64,000 bases of DNA from Oncomelania hupensis (lineage: Eukaryota; Mollusca; Gastropoda; Littorinimorpha; Pomatiopsidae). Location of the stretch: positions 53,618,899-53,682,898 of the forward strand of contig CM072526.1 in assembly GCA_036898135.1 (NCBI GenBank), read 5' to 3'. Each line of letters begins with the position of its first letter. The stretch's first letter is position 1. The notes below the pieces were generated by a model. That model did no database searches and was not told the DNA's origin. It saw only the letters and a program-made list of their open reading frames with translations. This document shows, piece by piece, positions 54,421 through 64,000 of this stretch. A program made the position numbers and the translations under genes.

Positions 54421-55214
54421 CAGGCATGCTACTTTTCCGGGAATTCCCGGAGGGAGATCGATTTTTGGGCCCCGGTGGCTTTCCGGGTGATTGAAAAATT
54501 TCCAGGAGTATTAAAAAAATCTGTGTCGAAAACAAAGAATTACAAGCGTTCTTATTACGGTAGATGATATCAGCGGGATTCGTCTGCTAGACCGCCATGA
54601 CAGTCAATTTTAAACGATCATATCAAAGCGGCGTTGTGATTGGCTAGCTAAATTTATCTCACCAATCAGATTGCTTCTCTCTTACGTGATTCGCTCTGTG
54701 TTTTACCGTAGGCGGCCAGTTGTTTCCGTTTGATTTTTGACCGTCTTCACCACGTTTTGTGCACGATTCTGTGTTTTTTTTTAAAGTTTGATTATGTATG
54801 GAAGCGTTTTTGTAATGATAAATACTACTAATAGTAGCATAGCAGCAAAATGTTTCGAACTGAAATTGCGATAAGAAATACGGTAGGAGACTGGGACAAA
54901 GGTCTCAAAAACTAAACTAAATGACGGACTATAATAAAATAATGTTAACAGACATGTAGGCCTACCAGTGTCATTTCTTGTATATAGTTTAAACTAAAAT
55001 GTGTTGGGTTTTTTCGTCTTTGTTGACTGATTTTTTTGTCTCTCAAAAAGTGCTCAGAATGTGCCAGATTGCACAGAATTTAACCTTTTTTTTTTTTAAA
55101 TTTTCCGGGGGGACCCCCCTAGAGGGCTCGCCTGCTTTTCAGGCTCGCTCTCGGGGCTCTGTTAATCCTTGCAAAATTTTTCGGGAAAACTAAATTTTCA
55201 GAGTACCATGCCTG
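54421..55214. mobile_element. hAT-like non-autonomous DNA transposon
   Basis: The left end CAGGCATGCTACT and right end AGTACCATGCCTG are inverted (one mismatch). The 6-bp ACATAT is duplicated at 54415-54420 and 55215-55220. Interior is 794 bp without a transposase frame; near the right end it has CCGGGGGGACCCCCCTAGAG. Confidence 0.83.
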
Positions 55215-55669
55215 ACATATATACTTCAAACACAAATACACGCATGAGCACTCACACTTGCACACTACAATCCTTGAGAGTTCTTTGCTGTTCATGTTCA
55301 CCTTCTTTTACAAATGTGCACTACAAAGTCATGGGACACGCTGCATAAAAAACATAACAAAAAGTATTTAAATTAGGGCATAATCAGAACTCATTAATTT
55401 ATAATAGAAAGCATTATATCATAACAAATAAGGTTTCCACTGGCATTATAAATGCAACCACACTTGACCTTCAATTTGATTGACAACATACACCAATGAC
55501 AATGTCACTCGACCCAACAGCAAGTATTCATCCATTACACACCCAGCGGTAACCACTCATTTACACACACATCACTGTGGAAGTTGCCATAACATTCACG
55601 TCATTGCAATGCAACTTCATGATCACAGCTTGTTCAAAAACTAACATGGAGTAGCAACATATAAGATGT

Positions 55670-55900
55670 TGAACCCATATCCAGTCACATATTCATCAGA
55701 TCACACAATCACACATCACGCACTTGATCACAACATTCATCAATCAAATAAAACATTCTATCATAACCTATGTTGGATCAAACATTCAATCACACCATAC
55801 ATCAGATCACACATTAAATTATGGCATTCATCGGATCAATCAATGACACAATAGGCATCACAGCAAACCATTCAACTACATACAACAACAAATCCAATCA
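55670..55900. repeat. Degenerate ATCACACATTCATC-rich region
   Basis: ATCACACA and ATTCATCAGATCA motifs recur irregularly beyond the KICS2 stop codon, probably in its 3' UTR. Confidence 0.5.
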
Positions 55901-55937
55901 CCTAGCAATCACAAGATCCAACATTGGGTAAGTAGAC

Positions 55938-58900
55938 TCAAGTACTCCTAATACTGCCTAGAATCCACTGGCTCCTGAGCTGGGCGCTGAATTCTGTGAG
56001 GAAAGCACTGGTGTGAGAGTCTTTCTCAGACTTCTTGCTCTCGTATATCACCATCAACCACACCCTTGGGTCAATGGTGGAGATGAAGTACGTACTGTTC
56101 ACTTTCTGCAATAGTAATAAGCAGTACACGGTCAACTGTAGAAATAGACAATACTATAACACAGTCAACTGTAGAAACAGACAATAGTATGACACGGTCA
56201 ACTGTAGAAATAGACTATAGTATAACATAGTCAACAGTAGAAATAAACTATATTATGACACAGTCAACAGTAGAAATAGTCTATACTATGACAAAGTCAA
56301 CTGTAGAAATAGACAATACTATAACACAGTCAACTGTACAGACAATAGTATGACACAAGTCAATTGTAGAAATAGACAATACTATAACACAGTCAACTGT
56401 AGAAACAGACAATAGTATGACACGGTCAACTGTAGAAATAGACAATAGTATAACATAGTCAACAGTAGAAATAAACTATATTATGACACAGTCAACAGTA
56501 GAAATAGACTATGCTATGACAAAGTCAACTGTAGAAATAGACAATAGTATTACACAGTCAACTGTACAAACACCAAGATGACACATTCAACTGTACAAAC
56601 AGCATGATGACACAGTCAACTGTACAAACAGCATGATGACACAGACAACTGTACAAACAGCATGATGACACAGACAACTGTACAAACAGCACGATGACAC
56701 AGACAACTGTACAAACAGCATGATGACACAGTCAACTGTACAAACAGCATGATGACACAGTCAACTGTACAAACAGCATGATGACACAGACAACTGTACA
56801 AACAGCATGATGACACAGACAACTGTACAAACAGCATGATGACACAGTCAACTGTACAAGCAGCATGATGACACAGACAACTGTACAAACAGCATGATGA
56901 CACAGACAACTGTACAAACAGCATGATGACACAGACAACTGTACAAACAGCATGATGACACAGACAACTGTACAAACAGCATGATGACACAGTCAACTGT
57001 ACAAGCAGCATGATGACACAGACAACTGTACAAACAGCATGATGACACAGACAACTGTACAAACAGCATGATGACACAGACAACTGTACAAACAGCATGA
57101 TGACACAGACAACTGTACAAACAGCATGATGACACAGTCAACTGTACAAGCAGCATGATGACACAGACAACTGTACAAACAGCATGATGACACATTCAAC
57201 TGTACAAGCAGCATGATGACACAGTCAACTATACAGTCAATAGTACAAAAGAGGTGATGAAGCACTCAACTGTCCAATGTTGCTAAAGAAAATTGTGTGG
57301 CACTACCTAATGCTTAAGAGTCCACTGACTTAACAGGCCACCATTAGTTCTTGACCTTCTCTTCTCCAACCATTATCTTTACCTGTCACGGCATACACAC
57401 AACTTCATTCAGCTTGCTTTACCTGGTCGTAGAAGTAGCTGGTCTTAGGAGGCCCCTGGGTTGCTGTTTGAGCCACTCTCTGCGTCACCAGCATCACCAC
57501 ATTGGGCCAATGGTTCATGGGCTGCTCCTGCAATGGAATAATAATAATTAAACACTCTTTCTTAGCATGATATCCCCAGGCAAACAGCGTAATAAGGGAA
57601 AAAGGGAAATGCGTGCTAGTGCAGCTTTTGCTGGATGCCATGGGAAGCTGGAGCTAGATCCTGTATGGGCCAAGGCCTTGAGCAGCTCTTGCGCTGGAAA
57701 AGTGCTATGTAAGAACCATTCTTATATTATCCTATCCTATCCTATCCTAATTCCAAAGTGGTTGGGGCACCACAGATGATTGTTTAACCAGCGTACGCCA
57801 TCTTTCCCTGTCCTCAGCAACCCTCATGGCTTTGCTCAGTGTCAAGCCAGTCCTTTCTCGAATGTTGTCCTCCCACCTCTTCTTCAGCCTCATTGCACCG
57901 TGCCTTGCAGGATGGTCTATGCAAGGCCCGATGCTCTGGTGACGTGGCTATACCAACAGAGTTTCCGTTTCTTCACCACTGTGAGTGAGCATGTCATCGT
58001 GTTGTCCAATGGCTTGTGTGATGGTCTGTCAGACTTCGTCATCGGTGATGTGCTGGGTATAGGAAATGCTCAGAAGTCTTCTGTAGCACCTCATCTCCAT
58101 GCTTTGTATTCTTCATTGTAGGTCAGATGTGAGGGTCCATGTTGCGCAAGTGTATAGGAAGATGGAGATGACAAAGGAGCGCAGCAGCCTTACCTTGGAG
58201 TGTTGACTAATGGTCCTTTCTTTCCAATTAGGCTTCAACCTTGTCATGGCAGCAGTTGTTTGCGTAATCCTGGAGAGGATTTCCTGTCGGGACCCATTGT
58301 CTGATACATGGCTCCTAAATATTTGAAACTATGCACCATGTTGAGGGATTGGCCTTGGACTTGGATGTCCATGGTGATGCCATTGGTGGTGTTGGTCATC
58401 ACTTTGGTCTTCTCTGTACTTATTTCCATTCCAAAGGCTCTGGACCCATTGTTCAAGTTCTTGTTCTTCTCCAGCCAATCCATCAATGTCATCCCCAAAA
58501 TGGAGGTTAGAGATTGCTCTACCCCCTATGCTGACTGTGCCTTCGTGACCTGCAAGGGCATCTGACATGGTGAGCTCCAAGAAGATGTTGAAGAGTGTTG
58601 GAGAGAGTAGACATCCTTGACGCACACAGATTATTGTCCTGAACCAGTTCCCAATGATGCTCTTGTGGAGGACTGCACTGGTAGCCTTGTCATACAGGCT
58701 TCTGATGACTTCAATAATGGTAGGGCTGATGTTGTACATGCTCATGGTTGCCCACAGAGCAGTCTTGAAGTCTACAAACACATGATATAGATGTTGATGC
58801 TGTAGGTATTTCTCACAGATTATTCTGAGGTTGTAAATCTGCTCAGTGGTACTTTGTCCTGCCCTGAATCCTACTTGTTCTTCAGCTATGATTTGTTCAG

Positions 58901-61900
58901 CTTGGGGTTTCAACCTGTTAAGTATTATTTTCAGGTTGGACTTTGCTGGGATGGCTGATGAGGCTGATGGTGAGGTAATTTTAACAGTCCTGAAGGTTAC
59001 CCTTTTTGGGAAAGAGTGATGACAAGTGACTGGATCCATGGTGTAGGCACTCCCCTCTCTGACAGATCTTGTTACAGATAATGGTGAGGGCGTCAATCAT
59101 CGCTTATCCTTAATTCTTGATGAAAGAAAGAAAGAAAAAAAAGAAATCTGCTTTATTCCTGTCTTCCAGATTGCAATTCTGTGACTTCTACACTAATGCT
59201 ACATACAATTCCAAGGGCTGTACATTATTTTTAGCTTTTGACCAACAGCTTGACATGGATCAGTGTGCCACCTACCCCAGGGTAAGACAGGACTGCAGGG
59301 TAGCTGTCCAGACCTTGAGGTTTGGTGGCTTTACGTTCAGGGTGATGGTACCCAGGGCCCTGGTATATTTTCTCCAGCCCATTGGTGTCATGCACCAGCG
59401 ATATGTTGAACGGGTCACACTTCTTGTGGAAGGCCACTATCCTAACACAGAAAGAGGAAGGCAAACTGTAGGGAAATCAGATTTATTTGGGATTGGGGGT
59501 CACTTTTTGTAAACCATGCAAGTGACATTTGATTCACCTCTCAGTGCAAGTGACATTTGATTTACCTCACAGTGCAAGTGACATTTGATTCACCTCTCAG
59601 GGCAAGTGACATTTGATACACCTCTCAGTGCAAGTGACATCTGATTCATCTCACAGGGCAAGTGACATTTGATTCATCTCACAGGGCAAGTGACATTTGA
59701 TTCAACTCTCAGTGCAAGTGACATTTGATTCACCTCTCAGTGCAAGTGACATTTGATTCAACTCTCAGCTCAGTGCAAGTGACATTTGATTTACCTCTCA
59801 GTACAAGTGACATTTGATTCACCTCTCAGTGCAAGTGACATTTGATTCACCTCTCAGGGCAAGTGACATTTGATTCACCTCTCAGTGCAAGTGACATTTG
59901 ATTCACCTCTCAGGGCAAGTGACATTTGATTCACCTCTCAGGGCAAGTGACATTTGATTCACCTCTCAGTACAAGTGACATTTGATTCACCTCTCAGGGC
60001 AAGTGACATTTGATTCACCTCTCAGGGCAAGTGACATTTGATTCACCTCTCAGGGCAAGTGACATTTGATTCACCTCACAGTGCAAGTGACATTTGATTC
60101 ACCTCACAGTGCAAGTGACATCTGATTTACCTCTCAGGGCAAGTGACATTTGATTTACCTCACAGTGCAAGTGACATCTGATTTACCTCACAGTGCAAGT
60201 GACATTTGATTCACCTCTCAGTGCAAGTGACATTTGATTCACCTCTCAGTGCAAGCATGGCAGCCAGCACAGCAGTGCCACCCTGGATAGCCTATTGGGC
60301 TTGCCAGATGTGTGTGTGTTGTGTGTGTGTGTGTGTGTTTTAATATGGCATTCACCATCTAGGACATGCGAATCAGCTGGAAGTGATGCATAAACTAGAT
60401 CTTGGGTTATACTTGTAAGGATATCGCCATGACTATATCTTGTAGCAAATTATTACATTTATTTGACAACACAAAAACTTACCAGAAACTTTGTATACTG
60501 TGCATGAGTATTTGTGAGCAAACATTTGTGTTTCACAATTCAATAAAGTACAGTACAATACAACACAACTGTCAGCCTCTCAAATGAAGCAATGACAGTT
60601 GCAACACTAAACCTATCACTTTACAAACACACACACACAAAAACCACAGCCAACAATAAAAAGTCTGATAAAATTGCATGCAATAAATTAATTACATTAC
60701 ATGGTTATTGCTTTAGGTCCAGCGGACTCTTCCGAGCCAAATCAGGACCAGAGAAGTGAAAGAGGACTCACCCCTGATCCGCATAAAAGGTCTGCCAAAA
60801 CAACCATAGTAATAACACTGAAGGCAATCTACCAGCCGGTCACTTTACAATAAAGACATCCCACACAGGGGACGCTGAGGTTATACTCTAATTTATCGAA
60901 ACCCCGTTTACAAAAACAAAATAGAATACAAACATCATTATACAATATCAACAAAACATACATATAAAATGCCTACATTGCCAAATAATAACATCATAGG
61001 AAGCCCCAGTGACCATTTGGCAGAAAGTGTCCAATATTCCCAAGCTGATCCAACAGACCTCATACACAAATGAGGACTATTGTCCCAGAAGAGTTTTCAA
61101 GAAAAAAGGTAGATGAGTGGTCTAGCAAAGAAAAAGATAGTATAAATAAATAAATTAATTCAGGAGGTAAAGATTGTAATGACAAACTACCCAAAAATAT
61201 ATCACAGGCTGCAAAACAAGATTCTACCATCACAAACATACACACACGCCTGCTTATCTAGATGACCAGTCCTATCCTATCCTATCCTGTCCCGTAACCC
61301 GGAGGTTGTAGGGGCACCACAGATGATCGTTTAACCAGCATACTCCATCTTTCTCTGTCCTCAGCACGGCGTGTCGTAAGAGGCGACTAACAGGGGTGAT
61401 GTTAGCACGGCATCACTGGGCGAAAGTCTTCTACACAGAAGTCAACGACCAGGGCGGAGGAACCTCACGTTATTAAAGGTTCAACGACCACATGCTCAGG
61501 GCCAAGGCGAGCCACACTGTATTCGTGGATTTCGGCTGTGGCCAACAGCCTGGAGAGGATTGGGCACCACCAGGTCTTTTTTGCCCAAGACACACTACAT
61601 GAGATGACCAGTACCGTTCGTTATTAAGATAAATATATTCAAGTACTAACTTCAAGGTCCAATATGAACTCTTAATAAATGTCACATATTTACTGAGCAA
61701 ACATTGGTGCTTGGTACTACATGTTACACCACAAATGACTATATTAACAACCTTCCAAAGTAGTCTTCTGGAGCTTTGGTCAGCCAGCTTTTCATTTCTG
61801 ACGCTGAACACTGCTTGGACAAGATGGCGTGAAAGTACACACTGAACTGAAACACAAATCAACGTAAAATATATTAACATTGAAAAAAAGAGGGTAAAAG

Positions 61901-62068
61901 TTAATAACAGCTATCGCAGCAGTTAACAGCAAGTACTGAAGTACAGACTGGATAAATCACTTTTTTTTCTCTTGTCAAACATGTACCGTTTATAAATCCT
62001 TGTTATTATTGTTATTATATTATTATTATTTTCAAGTTCATTATTATTACTATTATTATTATAGTTAC

Positions 62069-62108
<40 letters not shown>

Positions 62109-62781
62109 TTCGAGTTCATACAAAAAAAAAAGAAGAAAAAAACAACAACGTAGGTTATTTTCAACATCTGCAAGGGCTCTGGGTTTTTTTGGCCTTTAAA
62201 ACAAAAAGATTAGAAATCCTCAAACATCCACTATATATATAAGGGTGATGAAAGCACTCTCCCCATTACCAAATGCAAGCAGAAATCACCTTAACAGCCT
62301 AAATTTGTGACCTTTGGTACAGCCATCCGGTCCGTCCTCCAATTCTGTACTAATCAATGATTACTATTCAAGTTTCACCGAATTGCAAACCATGAAATAA
62401 TTATTTAAAAAAATGTAGTTTACATTTTTGTTGTTGTGAAAGTTGAACATGGACTTAATGAGGCTGATGTACTGGCTTTGAGCACCTCTGGGATATAGTC
62501 AAGACAATCCTTAGGTCTCAACTTGTATACCACTCACCACTCACTGTGTAATAAATATCCACTTTTCATTTGAGTCAAGCACACAAAGAAACCTCACAGA
62601 ATTAGAAAATAGCATAATGCATTGCTTTAAAACAATCTAGGAACTAAACAAATTTAAACTAATATATAAATAAATAAACAAATGTAACCTTTGACACCAA
62701 AACGCCCTTGAACTTCGCCAGCCAGTGGTAGAGGGCAGGCATAGCGTTGACCTTTGACCCACTACCAAACGTTTTCTTGGC
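55938..62781 (-). CDS. KICS2: KICSTOR subunit 2 (C12orf66 family), C-terminal five exons
   Basis: In vertebrates KICS2 is part of KICSTOR (KPTN, ITFG2, KICS2, SZT2), which brings GATOR1 to the lysosome and restrains TORC1 when nutrients are low. Exons in reading order are 62781-62689, 61846-61752, 59441-59276, 57527-57423 and 56105-55938 (stop TGA); all have GT/AG borders and compatible phases, giving 208 residues. The family is about 445 residues, so roughly the N-terminal half is missing, probably beyond the right edge. Recognisable blocks are a helical segment with [14 protein letters not shown] and [12 protein letters not shown], then SEMK...DYFG, then GPGYHHP followed by [13 protein letters not shown], then [13 protein letters not shown], and finally YFYDQ joined to KVNSTYFI and [12 protein letters not shown]. 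These match the vertebrate protein in order and spacing. Introns contain two long minisatellites, an RTE-like LINE, an ATTAC-tailed repeat and microsatellites. No clear polyadenylation signal was assigned. Confidence 0.93.
56118..57238. repeat. Two adjoining minisatellites in the last KICS2 intron
   Basis: From 56118 to about 56560 the unit is 33 bp (CTGTAGAAATAGACAATACT plus ATAACACAGTCAA). From there to 57238 it is 29 bp (CTGTACAAACAGCATGATGA plus CACAGTCAA), about 23 copies. They share ACACAGTCAACTGTA, so one probably derives from the other. Frames of up to 160 residues on the minus strand are artefacts. Confidence 0.95.
57638..57720 (+). repeat. Short dispersed repeat (CTAGATCCTGTAT type)
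   Basis: GGAGCTAGATCCTGTATGGG, CCTTGAGCAGCTCTTGCGCT and AAAAGTGCTATGTAAGAAC; ends where the RTE-like LINE tail begins. Confidence 0.7.
57725..59110 (-). mobile_element. RTE-like LINE with partial reverse transcriptase (copy g), in KICS2 intron
   Basis: The longest frame (58329-59096, minus strand) carries [69 protein letters not shown] and [17 protein letters not shown]. The usual FADD is FGDD here, and the stretch normally reading KKAFDRVWH is shortened to TALW, so it is inactive. The C-terminal part continues in other frames to the (GGATA)n tail at 57725. It lies in the KICS2 intron between 57527 and 59276. Confidence 0.88.
59515..60255. repeat. 28-bp minisatellite, about 26 copies, in KICS2 intron
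   Basis: Unit is GCAAGTGACATTTGATTCAC plus CTCTCAGG; variants are ACATCTG, TTTACC and CTCACAG. It starts 74 bp upstream (in gene direction) of the acceptor of exon 59441-59276. Confidence 0.95.
60700..61125 (-). repeat. ATTAC-tailed dispersed repeat, long inverted copy
   Basis: Reverse complement of 32640-33076 over about 430 bp, with the tail at the left (ATTACATTACATGG). Lies in the KICS2 intron between exons 61752 and 59441. Confidence 0.8.
61272..61365 (-). mobile_element. RTE-like LINE, 3' fragment (copy h)
   Basis: (CCTAT)n, then GGGGCACCACAGATGATCGT and the minus-strand RWSTLVKRS coding end. It joins unrelated sequence after CTGTCCTCAGCA. Confidence 0.8.
62000..62110. repeat. (ATT)n microsatellite
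   Basis: ATT units with TTTTCAAGTTCA interruptions, in the KICS2 intron between 62689 and 61846. Confidence 0.93.
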
Positions 62782-62801
62782 CTGAAAATAACATATTATT
62801 C

Positions 62802-62910
<109 letters not shown>

Positions 62911-62967
62911 GGTTTTTTTGGTTATTTTTCAATGTTCTTTTATTTATCGATTTTAAAAAACTTCTTT

Positions 62968-63050
62968 ATAATAATAATAATAATAATAATAACAAGAAGA
63001 AGAAGAAGAAGAAGAAGAAGAAGAAGAAGAAGAAGAAGAAGAAAAAGAAG
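62968..63050. repeat. (AAT)n then (GAA)n microsatellite
   Basis: About 7 AAT units then about 18 GAA units. Confidence 0.95.
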
Positions 63051-63079
63051 AATATAATCAAGTGTCATAGCCTTGATTA

Positions 63080-64000
63080 ATCATTTATGCTATTCCCGGA
63101 GACATGCTACATCTAAATAAAGCTGACGCGTTAGATGTTGAGAGAGAGAATAGTGGCGGTGCCAAGTTTAGTAGAGAGGGGAAGATGTAATGATACTAGG
63201 ACCAGAGCATCAGGTTTCCCGACGCTCTTGTTAGTAGGTGATAACGGACGATACTGTGTGCTAGCAGGCCGGGGGGACATTGACTACAGAGTTCCAGCAC
63301 TATCGTTTGCATTTCAGCGTTCAAAGATTAAGCTAGTTAGAAGGTTAACAGCTACAACGGAAGGGATGGACGAACTAAGATTAGCAGTGTGAAATGTTGG
63401 TTTTAACTTTGTGTAAAACAATGGGTTTTAGTGCCAGACTCAGGATCCCGTTATCAGCCTAGGTGGTCACGAGGGTCAATAATGGAGCGCGGAGTTATGT
63501 CTCCCGGTTAATGTCCATGACCACCTTGGAAGAAGACGCCAATGTCCATGCAGATAGTAATGATTATCGTTTGTTTAAATGCTTGCCAGAAGGGGTCCAT
63601 TGTCTGGTGGTGACCTAAGTTATGGCTATAGTTTAGAGGAGGAGCTTAACGGGACGCTAAGCGAATCGAAGTACCATCACGGATGGACCTAAGGTTTGAC
63701 GGACAGAAAGGAGGAGGGAACTAGTGTTAGGACCCACTGGAGTTTTAGAGCCCAACTGCCCCTGGGATGAGGAAGAATAAAGACGAGTGCCGAACAGGTA
63801 TTCGAGATAAGTCAGAAAAGAGAGTTAGAAATAGAGACAGAGAGAGATAGAAAATATTAGTCAGAGATGAGAGTTAGAAATGACAGATAGAGATGAGAGG
63901 TAGAAAATAGAGTTAGAACAGAGAGATAGAAAGACTAGGATGGTCCCGAGAGAAGATATGGAGTTGAGTTAGAGTTAGAACGGGAACATAGACAATAGGG
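63080..64000. other. Unassigned region, possible retroelement piece
   Basis: An 85-residue plus-strand frame (63135-63392) has FPTLLLVGDNGRYCVLAGRG and RSKIKLVRRL but no family I recognise. An AATAAA occurs near 63775, and purine-rich GAGTTAGAA units recur from 63800 to the edge. GC content looks higher than in the flanks. It could be the end of an LTR element or a host exon; no KICS2 exon was recognised on the minus strand. Confidence 0.25.

Noticed and set aside
56616..57265. Cys-rich repetitive frames up to 160 residues ([15 protein letters not shown])
   Set aside because: They are translations of the 29-bp minisatellite, in several frames at once, inside a KICS2 intron.
59117..59512. 131-residue plus-strand frame over KICS2 exon 59276-59441
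   Set aside because: It is the antisense shadow of the conserved KICS2 exon, whose minus-strand product is recognisable.

Overview
This window is nuclear DNA from a multicellular animal. Its protein genes have spliced exons with GT/AG borders, and it is very rich in transposon remnants, SINEs, minisatellites and microsatellites. The gene content (POLR3K, KICS2, a rhodopsin-class GPCR, an invertebrate-type fucosyltransferase-fold protein) and repeat style suggest a lophotrochozoan, most likely a gastropod mollusc. That placement is inference; no sequence here names the species.

Four host genes could be reconstructed by joining exons. (1) A class A GPCR lies on the minus strand (8438-12351): four coding exons, 623 residues, complete, with a very long third cytoplasmic loop. 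(2) A type II membrane protein with a fucosyltransferase-like domain lies on the plus strand (41307-45612): four exons, first coding exon not found, with a long acidic stem. (3) POLR3K, the small RNA polymerase III subunit (RPC10/RPC11), lies on the plus strand (48835-51861): three exons, 109 residues, complete. (4) KICS2, the KICSTOR subunit formerly C12orf66, lies on the minus strand (55938-62781): last five exons, C-terminal half only; the rest probably lies beyond the right edge. POLR3K and KICS2 are convergent. In other animals both proteins belong to the TORC1 nutrient/growth axis, but the proximity alone proves no link.

The remainder is layered repeats. 1-5500: SINE pieces, a Tigger/pogo MITE that still encodes a helix-turn-helix start, a 2-kb 43-bp minisatellite, a 74-bp minisatellite split by a hAT-like MITE. 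6660-7250: a palindromic-ended element carrying a MADF-domain exon. 7845-8330: a 54-bp minisatellite behind the GPCR. 14300-16000: a repeat interrupted by two LINEs of different families. 17408-18936 and 25055-26555: two solo LTRs of one family with perfect 5-bp target duplications. 26561-28430: an RTE-like LINE with a MITE inserted in it. 37713-39858: a decayed hAT transposon with recognisable transposase pieces and SINEs inserted in it. 47030-47678: a piggyBac-like MITE flanked by TTAA. 48002-48647: a MITE ending 187 bp before the POLR3K start codon. KICS2 introns hold two long minisatellites and an RTE-like LINE.

No CRISPR array, prokaryotic operon, rRNA or convincing functional tRNA gene was seen. 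The tRNA-like stretches are SINE heads. I did not find a clearly new biological system. The most informative signals are the transposon boundaries and coding remnants, and the shared pentanucleotide tails of several LINE/SINE families.
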